From contig MU648167.1 of assembly GCA_026770585.1 (NCBI GenBank), positions 1 to 20,485 of the forward strand: 20,485 nucleotides of DNA. Direction: 5' to 3'. The notes beneath the pieces were generated by a model, which worked only from the letters and a program-made list of their open reading frames with translations, searched no databases and had not been told where the DNA came from. The position numbers were made by a program, and so were the translations under genes. Shown one piece after another: positions 1 through 8,444 of this stretch. Each line of letters begins with the position of its first letter. Within the stretch, counting starts at the first letter, position 1. Source of the DNA: Baffinella frigidus (lineage: Eukaryota; Cryptophyceae; Cryptomonadales; Baffinellaceae).

Positions 1-177
1 TACCGTCAAGACCGGGGTATCAATGGAGACCGTCCTTGTCAGGGTATCCACAGAGACCGGGTCCGGTGGTAGCTGATCAACACCCATCTCCTGTACCGTC
101 AAGACTGCGACCGGTACCGTCAAGACCGGGGTATCAATGGAGACCGTCCTTGTCAGGGTATCCACAGAGACCGGGTC
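1..177. repeat. 63-base direct repeat inside the RING-like gene
   Basis: Bases 1-63 and 115-177 are the same sequence, giving a period of 114 bases (38 codons). A third partial copy of the start of the unit (TACCGTCAAGAC) begins at 93. The period is a multiple of three, so the repeat keeps the minus-strand frame and gives a repeated Val/Asp/Thr-rich segment. It may continue beyond the left edge. Confidence 0.9.
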
Positions 178-1203
178 ATCCTGTCCCTGTTGAAATGCCG
201 GAAGTTCGATATCAGAAACTTGCGAGATGCGCATCAGATATCCATCGTCTTCACTATCAATTTCGTTTACGCCCATGAGTATACTCGATCGGAGAATGTG
301 AAATTGTTGCGGGTGGTGTGTGCGTGTGGTCTGGGTGAGTACCGTCGTAAATCGTCTCAGACTGCTTCTTTGCACATTGAAATGCAATTCGTCCGCACTG
401 ACTGCATCAAAGTTACCGTTTGTCCGGTGTAGAGGTAAGTATTCCAATACATTTTCCCCAACCTCGTTATCGATGGATATCATCAAAACAAATGTCTGTA
501 CAGGTCCCAACACAGAATTCAACACATCCTCTATCACTCCCTCATGGTGTATATGTTCAACTTGCCGAGTCTCTTCAACAGCCTCTTCGTTGATATGTGT
601 ACGTACAAGCCCCCGCAACATCTTCCAATACCGGACGGGAAAGTTCTCGACCGCACACCACCGAGCATCATCCACCGACATCTTGCCACACATATCTTTC
701 GATATAGAATATGGTGCACGACACATTGGGCATATCATAGGGGACCTACTCCAATGCCACAGAAGATTCACAGCAGAAAAACGATGCCTACACAGCAGTT
801 GTACCCCTGTGAGTTCTGGGTTCAGTGTGTGTACACGCAACTTATCACACATCGGCAGACACGCGTCTGCAATCGGCTCGAGTGAGATACAGCATTCTTC
901 CCCCTCCCCTACACTCAAACCAAGACCCTCCCGTTCCGCTCCCGCATTGAAAAGATGCCCACAGAAAACCCTCTCACTTGCTACGCCAACACTAGCGGGT
1001 CTGTCAGGCTTCTCTATCGGTGTCACATACCACCTCACTCGTCGTGTACTAAGGCGTCTCGGGCCCATGATATCACACAGAATGGTCACAGTACACCGCT
1101 TTAACACGTCTGTCAATAGATCACAGTTCGAGTCCGCGTTTACATCGGGTTCACAGCTTGTGTATATAACAACACCGTATGCTTTTGACAGTTCACCGTG
1201 CAT
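1..1203 (-). CDS. RING-like protein, 3' end beyond the window
   Basis: The minus strand is open from the ATG at 1203-1201 to the left edge, at least 401 codons with no stop; an in-frame stop lies directly upstream of the ATG (1206-1204). Around residues 104-164 the order CCISLEPI, then C138-x-H140, then LLWHW, then ICPMCRAPY follows the RING finger layout. RING proteins of large DNA viruses commonly act as E3 ubiquitin ligases. Several usual zinc ligands are absent: where the family has Cys or His, this protein has Leu108, Ser143 and Asn146, so zinc binding and ligase activity are doubtful. The segment after about residue 166 is unrecognised. The last visible residues are acidic and Thr/Val-rich and are encoded by a 63-base DNA repeat. 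The plus-strand open frame at 320-1255 is its antisense shadow. The open frame is certain, the RING assignment likely, the function inferred. Confidence 0.72.
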   Translation of the reverse strand, partial: MHGELSKAYGVVIYTSCEPDVNADSNCDLLTDVLKRCTVTILCDIMGPRRLSTRRVRWYVTPIEKPDRPASVGVASERVFCGHLFNAGAEREGLGLSVGEGEECCISLEPIADACLPMCDKLRVHTLNPELTGVQLLCRHRFSAVNLLWHWSRSPMICPMCRAPYSISKDMCGKMSVDDARWCAVENFPVRYWKMLRGLVRTHINEEAVEETRQVEHIHHEGVIEDVLNSVLGPVQTFVLMISIDNEVGENVLEYLPLHRTNGNFDAVSADELHFNVQRSSLRRFTTVLTQTTRTHHPQQFHILRSSILMGVNEIDSEDDGYLMRISQVSDIELPAFQQGQDDPVSVDTLTRTVSIDTPVLTVPVAVLTVQEMGVDQLPPDPVSVDTLTRTVSIDTPVLTV

Positions 1204-1234
1204 CTACTGGTATGGTCCATTTGCAGTTGTGCAT

Positions 1235-1273
1235 AAAAACAGCACTTCTTCTTAAAAAACAGCACTTCTTCTT
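1235..1273. repeat. 20-base tandem duplication
   Basis: AAAAACAGCACTTCTTCTT occurs at 1235-1253 and again, with one more A, at 1254-1273. It lies just upstream of the start of the minus-strand RING-like gene and so falls in its promoter or 5' leader. Confidence 0.85.
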
Positions 1274-1508
1274 TTTTCCACTGTTACTTCTTAAGTTAAC
1301 AGAGGTTCCACTTTTGCTTTGAGACGTCCCAATCTCGACTTTTGTCTCGATGCGCAGCGCTCTTCGAGAAGCAAGAGGAATGTTTAATAACCAACTACCC
1401 CACCACGTCCCCACCACCACCACGTCCCCGCCACACCCAGAGTCGTATATCACCAAGTATACAACGTATACTAAGATTATGGGACGTGACCATCACGATG
1501 GTTAGGGG

Positions 1509-1618
1509 TCGTTTCAGGGGGTATTTTTAGGGGTTAAATTGGTCGTGGGAAACAAAGGGACCCTCGTTTCAGGGGGTGTTTTTAGGGGTTAAATTGGTCG
1601 TGGGGAACAAAGGGACCC
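1509..1618. repeat. Two tandem copies of a 55-base unit
   Basis: The unit beginning TCGTTTCAGGGGGT and ending ACAAAGGGACCC occurs at 1509-1563 and 1564-1618. The copies differ at only about two positions. It ends 79 bases before the start codon of the membrane protein, so it could carry duplicated control sites; that role is inference. Confidence 0.92.
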
Positions 1619-1620
1619 TA

Positions 1621-1662
1621 CAGCAGCAGCTGAAGCAGCAGCAGCAGCCGCAGCAGCCGCAG
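1621..1662. repeat. CAG/CCG trinucleotide tract
   Basis: An imperfect CAG-CCG-CTG triplet run follows the 55-base duplication and precedes the membrane protein start. It gives poly-Gln or poly-Ala open frames on both strands that are unlikely to be genes. Confidence 0.85.
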
Positions 1663-1697
1663 CGGGCGGGCAAGGCAACCGCCGCCCTGCGTTCGCC

Positions 1698-2726
1698 ATG
1701 TGGTACACGGCGGAGCAGCTTGTGGAGATGTACATACAGGGGGTCGTCGACGTACTCACCGCGCCGGACGAGCCCACATTCGCCGCCGCGTGGGGCGTGC
1801 TCGCATGGGCCGGCGCATGGGCCGTCATGATCTCGTTCTGCGCCGCCGCGTGGATGGTGTTCGCATGGGCCGTGGCTACCTCCGCGCTGCTGCTTCGGAA
1901 CCGGCTCGCTCGCATGCACCACTTCTGTGACGTGCTAACGCTGCTGTGCGTCACCGTGGCTACCTTGGCCACTTTGACCTTGTACACCGGGGGCTTCCTA
2001 GTCACGCGTACAACGGCACAGCAGCTTGTGGGGATGAGTACCGCACCGAACCCGCTCGCAACCGCCGCCGCGTGGGGCGGGTCCCTCGCGGCCTTCATCG
2101 TCGTGGCCATCGAGGTGGTCATCGTCGTGGCATCGTCGTACCTCGTCGTGTTCATCGTCGTGGCCCGCCTCGCGGCGGGAGAGACCACCCGGGACCAACT
2201 CGTCGAGGCGATTGTTCAGATCCTCCCCCTCGTCACAGTGGCCGTCATGTTCGCGTGCTTCGGATATGGAGGGGTTGGCAGGGGGGTTGGCAGACGCCCG
2301 CTTGCGAGCTGGGAATCTTACGTGAACTCCTTCGAGAATGACAAGCTGGTCAACCACCAGCGCTGCCTCCTGATTACCAAGGGAACTTGTGCCAAAACCG
2401 AAGTCGAGATGCAGGAGCAGTGGCGCGCAAACACAAAGCAGATGTTAGTCGAAGGTGCTCATAAGGCGAAGCGCGCGAGGTGTGAGAACACACGGACCGT
2501 CATAATCTCGTTCTCCGGAGGCGTGGGAACCCTAGTCGTGGCCCTCCTCGCGACGGGAGAGGGCGGCAACCGCTACCCCAACGGGAAGGAGCAGCTCCGC
2601 TCCCCATTTTTCGTCTTATTGGTCGTCTATGCCGCGTGTGTCGTCGTGGTGTACGTCATACCCGGCCAGGATGTGATGGAGCTCATCTGGTGCAGCTCTC
2701 TGCAGCGGCGCTTGAGGAGGGGGTAG
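1698..2726 (+). CDS. Multi-pass membrane protein with internal duplication
   Basis: An ATG at 1698 opens a 342-residue frame. Long hydrophobic stretches at about residues 28-67, 75-98, 124-155 and 167-190, and two near the C-terminus (about 265-285 and 307-328), suggest six or more membrane spans. The part between them (about 195-260) is charged and hydrophilic. The N-terminal half looks duplicated: TAEQLVEM followed by an AAAWG-containing hydrophobic block ending in YTGG recurs as TAQQLVGM, AAAWGG and FGYGG. No family is recognised. The region is much richer in G+C than its neighbours and in Ala/Val GCN and GTN codons, which may mean a different origin. The tail ends in a basic RRLRRG. A membrane location is well supported; the role is unknown. 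The Ala-rich minus-strand frame at 1589-2188 is its shadow. Confidence 0.72.
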   Translation: MWYTAEQLVEMYIQGVVDVLTAPDEPTFAAAWGVLAWAGAWAVMISFCAAAWMVFAWAVATSALLLRNRLARMHHFCDVLTLLCVTVATLATLTLYTGGFLVTRTTAQQLVGMSTAPNPLATAAAWGGSLAAFIVVAIEVVIVVASSYLVVFIVVARLAAGETTRDQLVEAIVQILPLVTVAVMFACFGYGGVGRGVGRRPLASWESYVNSFENDKLVNHQRCLLITKGTCAKTEVEMQEQWRANTKQMLVEGAHKAKRARCENTRTVIISFSGGVGTLVVALLATGEGGNRYPNGKEQLRSPFFVLLVVYAACVVVVYVIPGQDVMELIWCSSLQRRLRRG

Positions 2727-2783
2727 AGCAACAAGAGTAGAGTGTTTTATTACACTACATGAAACATCACCACCGGCTCTTGG

Positions 2784-2799
2784 TGCGCGCGCGCGCGCG
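2784..2799. repeat. Alternating GC tract
   Basis: Sixteen bases of strictly alternating purine and pyrimidine (TG then repeated CG) lie 60 bases after the membrane protein stop codon. Such tracts can adopt Z-DNA; no function is evident here. Confidence 0.85.
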
Positions 2800-2997
2800 G
2801 TCTACTACTCTCTAGATAGCTCGGCTTCCTCCAAGACTTCTTTCAGCGTCTCGCCAACCACCCCACCCCACCGCCACCACCACGTCCCCGCAGGCTGTGT
2901 CGTCGTCGTCTCCTATTTCTTCTGGCGAATGTTCCATTCCAGCCAACACTCTTGCATTGTAGAGTTCATCGACTCGACCAGGTGAAACCCGGTTGAA

Positions 2998-3147
2998 ATG
3001 GAGGAGTTCCTTCGCCATTTTCAGACCCGTCGTAACATGCACGAGATGATTGCAATTGGTGTTCTGCGTAATATGCAGGGTATCCCACCCGAGGTAATGC
3101 GTCTTGTTTTGGACGACAGTAGGAGGTTTTTACAGGGGTTTGAATAA
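2998..3147 (+). CDS. Small hypothetical protein, 49 residues
   Basis: The frame from the ATG at 2998 to the TAA at 3145-3147 encodes 49 residues and has a good start context (GAAATGG). It is charged and likely helical (MEEFLRHFQTRRNMHEM at the start). Its second half contains IPPEVMRLVLD, which recalls the L-P-x-E-[IV] helix of F-box and poxvirus PRANC-type domains, but the resemblance is too short to rely on. An in-frame stop lies just upstream at 2983. The frame contains GAG-GTAATG, resembling the splice donors of the TBP gene near 19823, so it could also be one exon of a spliced gene. Antisense frames on the other strand are alternatives. Confidence 0.4.
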   Translation: MEEFLRHFQTRRNMHEMIAIGVLRNMQGIPPEVMRLVLDDSRRFLQGFE

Positions 3148-3286
3148 ACCAACCAGAGCGTTCTAGGACTGTAACGATTGTATTCACGATGATGCTCTAT
3201 TCAACTGAAATCGACAGGCTGGACTCTGTAGATTGATTAGAGGAATAGTGAAATGGGTCTTATTCTGTAAATCCCATGTTGTTTAA

Positions 3287-3292
3287 TATAAA
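3287..3292 (+). promoter_or_regulatory. TATA box of the basic-protein gene
   Basis: TATAAA lies 34 bases before the ATG at 3321 in an AT-rich region that also contains TTATAT and ATATATTATAA. The spacing implies a very short 5' leader. Confidence 0.55.
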
Positions 3293-3320
3293 CATTTATA
3301 TCCATATATTATAACAGAAT

Positions 3321-3785
3321 ATGCTGCATCCATTTGTACAAAGCCCGTCGAAAAAGTCCAGAGTGTCAATAGTGCGTGGTTGGGTTCGTTCTTCGACCAA
3401 ATATGTCATATCGTCCATTAAGATGGCATGGGCATCTCCAGAGCAAAGACACTACATTTCCACAAAGATTATAGTAGCTAATCGACGACTTGAACAGGTA
3501 CAGCTTGCATGGTTCAACCATTTCAGAACACTCAAAATAAAAGTACAGATGTTCGCTCTGAATAGGGTACAACGCATTCAAAGACATTGGTTTGTGGTTA
3601 AACAGGGAACTTTCCGGAAATCATTCCATCAACTTTTGCAGTGGATCGCAGAGCCAGTACTTACTGAGCTGCAACAGACACCGCAGTCTATTATGGACAA
3701 ACCTCGTCGATTGGATATGGAGTTGCACGCTGCAAACCGGCGCCGGTTAAGCATAAAGAACATGTCATCCAACACCCGTGCGTGA
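3321..3785 (+). CDS. Basic hypothetical protein, 154 residues
   Basis: The ATG at 3321 follows a TATA box by 34 bases, and an AATAAA lies 110 bases after the stop, so the transcription unit looks complete. The protein is strongly basic and rich in Gln and Trp. Its middle (about residues 50-110) has helical segments such as RVQRIQRHWFVVKQGTF and RRLEQVQLAWFNHF that loosely recall IQ calmodulin-binding motifs (I/V-Q-x3-R/K), without a full consensus. The C-terminus is Arg/Lys-rich (NRRRLSIKNM). No signal peptide or membrane span is seen. A nucleic-acid or calmodulin-binding role would fit the charge but is not shown; I do not recognise the family. Confidence 0.65.
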   Translation: MLHPFVQSPSKKSRVSIVRGWVRSSTKYVISSIKMAWASPEQRHYISTKIIVANRRLEQVQLAWFNHFRTLKIKVQMFALNRVQRIQRHWFVVKQGTFRKSFHQLLQWIAEPVLTELQQTPQSIMDKPRRLDMELHAANRRRLSIKNMSSNTRA

Positions 3786-3894
3786 CCCGTTAAACTATCA
3801 TTCACCCAAGTTGTCTCGGTTTTGGCGGGAAAACAAACGGGACGGGCAGGGTTGCATTTGGGACATCTCACACGACATCGGAGTCAGTTCGATA

Positions 3895-3900
3895 AATAAA
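3895..3900 (+). terminator. Polyadenylation signal after the basic-protein gene
   Basis: AATAAA within GATAAATAAATTTG, about 110 bases after the plus-strand stop at 3785, followed by a T-rich stretch and a CA repeat. Confidence 0.5.
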
Positions 3901-3944
3901 TTTGTTTTAATTACATACACACACACACACAAACCAGCAACCAT

Positions 3945-4029
3945 TCATGTTGCCTGTCCTATGCACACAGTTCGCATGTGCACACCCCGGCTGCTCTCCA
4001 GCCCTTCTCGAGCTCCGCTATAGCCATGC
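3945..4029. repeat. 85-base dispersed repeat, copy A
   Basis: This segment matches 18048-18132 in the same orientation with 5 mismatches in 85 by eye. A CA repeat precedes both copies. Here it forms the 3' end of a small minus-strand open frame; in the other copy the same frame is broken. Confidence 0.9.
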
Positions 4030-4117
4030 CGCCCTCGCTAACAGCATAGGCCGCTTCCTCAGCAGGAGTGAAACGGGCGCCTTTGCGAAGGTTTTCTGGT
4101 CCGGGTAGAACCCGCAT
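3959..4117 (-). CDS. Small Cys-tailed protein, 52 residues
   Basis: From the ATG at 4117-4115 to the TAG at 3961-3959. The protein starts MRVLPGPENLRKGARF, continues through an acidic Ala-rich segment and ends in GVCTCELCA, a C-x-C-x2-C cluster that could bind metal. A longer frame is possible only from a non-ATG start at 4180. An AT-rich region with CATATATGAG and ATAAATACAC lies upstream. The last 22 codons fall in the repeat shared with 18048-18132, where a stop codon interrupts the frame and two other residues change. The segment may therefore be conserved as DNA and not as protein. No family is recognised. Confidence 0.35.
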   Translation of the reverse strand: MRVLPGPENLRKGARFTPAEEAAYAVSEGGMAIAELEKGWRAAGVCTCELCA

Positions 4118-4207
4118 TTTTAGTGTATTTATCTCATATATGAGTGTATTTATGTCAGACGCCCACGATTTGCTTCGCAAATCGCAGACCCTCGCTCATG
4201 CTACACT

Positions 4208-7200
4208 CTACAGCGTCCTCTGCTTACTCGACGTGGGGGGTGAATAGCTGTCGTCTTGTGCAGCGTCTGTCGGTGGCTGCTCATATTCCATAGTAGGCTT
4301 GCGCTTCTGTCCGCTTACACCAGAGGCGGTGGTCGCGTGTGAAGACACCTGCCGTCCAAACGAAAGAGTTGCCGGGGAGACCAACAGCGCACTGTCCAAG
4401 TCAAAGACCGAAGGGGGGGCGGTTACTTGGCGTTGGGATTCCTCTAAACGCTCTTGTTCTTTCAAGACGTCTCTCTCCATTTTCTCTTCTGTAAAAAACG
4501 CTGCTGCATTGGTTAGGTCTGCCTTCAAAGATTCTAGGTCTTCGATCGCAGACCCCCATAGACTACGGATATGTTTGATATCATATGCATTTACCACATG
4601 CCAGTCAAACGTAGGACCCAGATCCACACCTCGCTCTACTTCAGACCAGTTGACGTCTTTGTCTCCATGTTCGAGTTTGAGTTGCATTTTTTTATACAGA
4701 CCTATTTCATTTACGACCTCGTCTAAACAGCTGATATACATACATATACATTTTTCCATGAAGTCACCAGCCATATTGGGTGGAAATTTCAAGACTTTAT
4801 CACACCCCGTGGTGGCTTCATTGTTTTGCATCATCTTCAACCACATAGATGCATTAGGTCCGGCGTTGCATGTGATTTCATTGAACCCACCGAAAGCCAC
4901 CGGGTCTTTGCCATTTATCAGTTCGACGATGCACCCCTGTTTACCACGGAGCCCTTCGAGTGCGGTCATGAAGGTACTCTCTGAGTATCGATAATCTTTA
5001 CAATTGTCAATGATTTGATTCGGTGTGAAAACCTCCTTGTTGGTTATGAGAAATTCTAGTACCCCAATTTGTCCACCATTCAATTCCATGAGACCCTTTT
5101 TAGTTCGACTGTACAATGATTTCAATCGTACGGGACTCAACCCCACACAATAGGCATCGAACGGAATATCGACGATTCCATTGGTATTAACGACGTTGGT
5201 ATCACATTCATAAAGACTGAACATTGTGTTGGGGGGTCTGTTTGTACCCCGCATCTCATAGAAGGATTTCCGCAATCCTTTGTTGGAAGGGTCTTGGGAT
5301 TGTGAACATACCAACAAGCGTTCTTTTGCCAAATGTTTCTCTTTGGTATCTTCACGTACAGAGTCCCATTTTGCTTTCTCAAGAGTTTTTTGAGCTTCAA
5401 TCTCGACATTTTGAACCCGCTGCATTTCATCTTTTTTGGATAGTATGATGTCTTGTGGGATATCGGCAACTACACGATCTGACAATTCATCGTGGATATC
5501 ACTAGCGATACGTGTTAAAAACATGATGTCGAGATGCAAGACTTGCAATACTTGGGCAATGAAATCGTCCCTTCTGAACATTTCATGGTCTACAGTGAGG
5601 CTATCCAATGTATTGATACCGTATGCATGCAGCAACCCTAAGAAAGTCGCCCACCCATCGGTGCTTATCAGAACCGTCTTCTCGTCGTCTGTCAATAGGC
5701 ATCTGTACTCAATGCTTTCGCAATTGTATAACATACCCATGTCTACTTTGTACGGCACCGTGTTTACGTTGCTACGAATGACGAACATTTGTAGCATGTC
5801 TTTCATAGACTCAACTCCTTGTTCCTGCACATGCAGGAATTCAATCACTTTCTGTAGAGATCTGATTCGCATATCATCGAGAGAGACCTCTGTGTCCAAG
5901 TATTGATTCCAACCCTTTGTTATTTCGACCGTCGGTGATACAAGGCGTATCGAATAACATCTTACTATATTGCGTACCAGGGTGTCGATGTCACAAACAG
6001 TGTGAATGGTGTCGTGTTGGGTTTGTTTTCGTTTCTTCTGGGCTACCTCGAACTGGATCTCTCGTTCGATATTGAGTATGTGCTGGTTGTCGGTGCCATT
6101 AAACAAAGACATCGGAACATGCAAATGTATAAACTTGCTTGCAATACCGATGATACAATCAGCAATATTCTCCGAAGTGGGCGATGTACGTATTGTCTCG
6201 TAGATTTCTTCGCCGAGCATTTTTTTCATAAGGCTTTGGTTTGAGTGTTTGGTGTAAGCGAAAACCCATGCAGAACAATATGAGTAAACATTGAATACAT
6301 GAGAAGAATACCCAAATTCAGAACCACCACCAACTGTCGTTGCAAGTAGTGTTGATCTATGCTGGGGTTTCAACCAGACCAGGAAATTGTCATATTCTTG
6401 TGCACACACGATATCAGTATATGTAAATTTTTCAAATTTGTCGTAAAAATGTATTGTTTTTTCACCATAGGCTTGCATTGTATGCATCATTTTTTCCACT
6501 ACGAGATCTTTCGATTGACCCGAACTGTCGTTCTGTATGTCCCGAACGAATTGACTCCAGCTCTCAACACTCTCAAGCATAAGAGTCTGTAGACCCAACA
6601 GCTGCATCAACTCAACAGACGCTTGAGGTGTACCCGGTACAGTGGTGCCCGGTACAGTAGTAGCGGTTACAGTCGCGGATGTACGAATACCAACAGATAA
6701 AATGGAGACGAGGTCCTGCATCGAAGTGGACTGCAAGAGAGAGCCGCATGTCGCACCTTCTGACATTACAGAAGTATTGACGAATACGGGTGGTTGTTCG
6801 GTTCCATGTGGAGTTACAGTGTGTATGGTGCCATGCACAGTGTGTACAGGTGGAATCACGATGATGGGAGTGACGGCGTGTATGATGCCATGCACAGTGT
6901 GTACAGGCGGAGTTACGGCGTGCCCGCCATGGATCAGTGGAGCTGCGTGTGTGGGTTTCAACTCATGGCTGCTTGTATGAACTATGCTCTGTTTGGGGCC
7001 ACTATGGCGTTTCTTTGCAGCCGCTGACTTCCATACTGGGGCGACTGTACAATGTAAGAGACCTGCGCCCACCATGAGGTTTGCGTTGTCATTTCTGAAA
7101 GTCTGTATTCCCCGACTCATACCCACCGAGGCGCCGCGTGTCTGGACCTGTGAGCGAGCAATGTGCCACAGTCCACGGTTTCGCGTGTCATCCCCAAGGA

Positions 7201-8260
7201 AGTGTCCCTCGTCGATCTCGGACGATGTCGTGGGGATCAACTCGTAAAGTATATGTGGTGCACTAGAGAACTGGGCCTGTACAGACCCCTGTACCCAATG
7301 GTTCAGCACGTATTCCGTTTCCACCACGGGACCGGTGTACATATTTGCGTTGATGCCTAACCCTTCACTTTTTAGACTGAACTGGTTTTTCATGGGACCT
7401 TTCTTCACAGATGGGTCGTAACGACTACTCCCATTGAAATTCTGATCGAAGTTACGCATCGCAACCCCACCCAATACCAGCAAAAGGTCATCTCCTGCCC
7501 TGATTTCCGTGCGCCGCCACAAGTTTATCATACTTTCACACATACCATCTACGAGTATCGTAACAACAAAGTCTACAGGGGCATCGACACTCCCTCCACC
7601 TTGGTGCTGCCCTCCTTGCTTGTTGCTCCCAATAACCACCCCGAGAGGCCTGATATAGTCTTGAATAAACATGCTGATATTCCGGTGCTGTGTCCGCCCA
7701 CCATGGAAATCAGAAAGGTTGAAGGTTTTTGTGTCTATCGGCCACCCCGTGCTTCTCAAAAAAGATTCCCAATTTGGCCCGTTTGGATCTGCGAGGGTTA
7801 CTGTCTGTAGCCCACGGATGATGTAATTCAAGGTTGGGAGATTAATGATCGGGTGGGCTGCTGTACTGATGCGTTGCTTCGAAAAAAAACCAGCCCTCGC
7901 GTCGCTGTCATGCACACAAGACGCCATGCGGATAGTAAAGGCCAGGTCTCCATTGTCTATACCATGAGACAGTAAGACATTGTCGTTTTCCCGAGTCAAC
8001 AATGCAGATGGTAGGTAAAATTGAGGGACAATTTTCTGGACCTTGTGTGGGATGACTTGGTACGTAATATCATCAGAAACACTACCCTGCCCATATTGGT
8101 ATGGCGAGACGTTCGACAGAAGTTCTGCTTGTTGGTTCACCCGAGAAGAAGAGAATCGAATTCCTTGCAAGTGTGCAGGCAGCAGAGAACCACCGGTGTT
8201 GTTGATTGCAACATCTGGTCGTTTGATACTAGTCCTCGACAGATGATCGAAAAAAGACAT
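4208..8260 (-). CDS. Very large hypothetical protein, 1350 residues
   Basis: The longest frame in the window, from the ATG at 8260 to the TAG at 4208. I do not recognise it. Residues 1-415 look like a compact globular region with conserved-looking segments such as DFVVTILVDGM (230-240), INLWRRTEIRAGDDLLLVLGG (245-265) and GLWHIARSQV (363-372). Residues about 420-495 are a low-complexity linker of His/Val/Thr/Pro repeats with a 19-residue period. The remaining part is mostly helical, with a Lys/Glu-rich probable coiled coil near residues 930-980. The C-terminus is polar, Ser/Pro-rich and basic (GQKRKP, SSKQRTL). There is no signal peptide or membrane span. Size and architecture would suit a virion or scaffold protein, but this is inference. 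It shares a 250-base divergent promoter region with the surface protein gene at 8511. Confidence 0.85.
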   Translation of the reverse strand: MSFFDHLSRTSIKRPDVAINNTGGSLLPAHLQGIRFSSSRVNQQAELLSNVSPYQYGQGSVSDDITYQVIPHKVQKIVPQFYLPSALLTRENDNVLLSHGIDNGDLAFTIRMASCVHDSDARAGFFSKQRISTAAHPIINLPTLNYIIRGLQTVTLADPNGPNWESFLRSTGWPIDTKTFNLSDFHGGRTQHRNISMFIQDYIRPLGVVIGSNKQGGQHQGGGSVDAPVDFVVTILVDGMCESMINLWRRTEIRAGDDLLLVLGGVAMRNFDQNFNGSSRYDPSVKKGPMKNQFSLKSEGLGINANMYTGPVVETEYVLNHWVQGSVQAQFSSAPHILYELIPTTSSEIDEGHFLGDDTRNRGLWHIARSQVQTRGASVGMSRGIQTFRNDNANLMVGAGLLHCTVAPVWKSAAAKKRHSGPKQSIVHTSSHELKPTHAAPLIHGGHAVTPPVHTVHGIIHAVTPIIVIPPVHTVHGTIHTVTPHGTEQPPVFVNTSVMSEGATCGSLLQSTSMQDLVSILSVGIRTSATVTATTVPGTTVPGTPQASVELMQLLGLQTLMLESVESWSQFVRDIQNDSSGQSKDLVVEKMMHTMQAYGEKTIHFYDKFEKFTYTDIVCAQEYDNFLVWLKPQHRSTLLATTVGGGSEFGYSSHVFNVYSYCSAWVFAYTKHSNQSLMKKMLGEEIYETIRTSPTSENIADCIIGIASKFIHLHVPMSLFNGTDNQHILNIEREIQFEVAQKKRKQTQHDTIHTVCDIDTLVRNIVRCYSIRLVSPTVEITKGWNQYLDTEVSLDDMRIRSLQKVIEFLHVQEQGVESMKDMLQMFVIRSNVNTVPYKVDMGMLYNCESIEYRCLLTDDEKTVLISTDGWATFLGLLHAYGINTLDSLTVDHEMFRRDDFIAQVLQVLHLDIMFLTRIASDIHDELSDRVVADIPQDIILSKKDEMQRVQNVEIEAQKTLEKAKWDSVREDTKEKHLAKERLLVCSQSQDPSNKGLRKSFYEMRGTNRPPNTMFSLYECDTNVVNTNGIVDIPFDAYCVGLSPVRLKSLYSRTKKGLMELNGGQIGVLEFLITNKEVFTPNQIIDNCKDYRYSESTFMTALEGLRGKQGCIVELINGKDPVAFGGFNEITCNAGPNASMWLKMMQNNEATTGCDKVLKFPPNMAGDFMEKCICMYISCLDEVVNEIGLYKKMQLKLEHGDKDVNWSEVERGVDLGPTFDWHVVNAYDIKHIRSLWGSAIEDLESLKADLTNAAAFFTEEKMERDVLKEQERLEESQRQVTAPPSVFDLDSALLVSPATLSFGRQVSSHATTASGVSGQKRKPTMEYEQPPTDAAQDDSYSPPTSSKQRTL
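6807..6920. repeat. 57-base repeat in the linker of the 1350-residue protein
   Basis: GCCATGCACAGTGTGTACAG begins at 6830 and again at 6887, a period of 57 bases or 19 codons. On the minus strand it encodes the repeated PPVHTVHG(I/T)IH(A/T)VTP segments. The period is in frame, so the repeat has expanded or contracted within the coding region. Confidence 0.8.
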
Positions 8261-8330
8261 TGTGCACTACCAGTGTAGATGGTACGTGAAAGAGTCAGTT
8301 GCAAGGTCCAATCCCGACAAACATGTTTCT

Positions 8331-8348
8331 TTTATACTGGATATATAG
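8331..8348 (-). promoter_or_regulatory. TATA region of the 1350-residue protein gene
   Basis: On the minus strand CTATATATCC is followed by TATAAAAG (complement of 8331-8348). The TATAAA ends 71 bases before the ATG at 8260. It lies in the divergent promoter shared with the gene at 8511. Confidence 0.5.
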
Positions 8349-8436
8349 CTCCATCACATATGACAGATAATTTGCAAAAATATCCAAATATTGGCTGTGT
8401 CAAGAACATCACCTTGTCGAACATTGACCGCGTGTG

Positions 8437-8444
8437 TATATTAA
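8437..8444 (+). promoter_or_regulatory. TATA-like box of the Cys-rich surface protein gene
   Basis: TATATTAA lies about 70 bases before the ATG at 8511, a spacing matching that of the divergent gene on the other side. Confidence 0.45.

Larger units (their letters stand above)
1204..1697. other. Intergenic region of tandem repeats
   Basis: No convincing gene. It holds the upstream region of the minus-strand RING-like gene and of the plus-strand membrane protein gene, and three separate repeats: a 20-base pair of copies near 1235-1273, a 55-base tandem duplication at 1509-1618 and a CAG-rich tract at 1621-1662. Short open frames here are low-complexity and shadow-like. No clear TATA box was seen for either neighbour. 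Confidence 0.6.

Noticed and set aside
320-1255. 311-residue plus-strand open frame
   Set aside because: Its antisense strand carries a longer uninterrupted frame with a RING-like domain; the plus-strand product is Ser/Thr/Arg-rich without motifs, typical of a shadow.
1589-2188. Ala/Thr-rich minus-strand open frame
   Set aside because: Antisense of the GC-rich membrane protein; its composition follows from the other strand's GCN-rich codons and the CAG tract.
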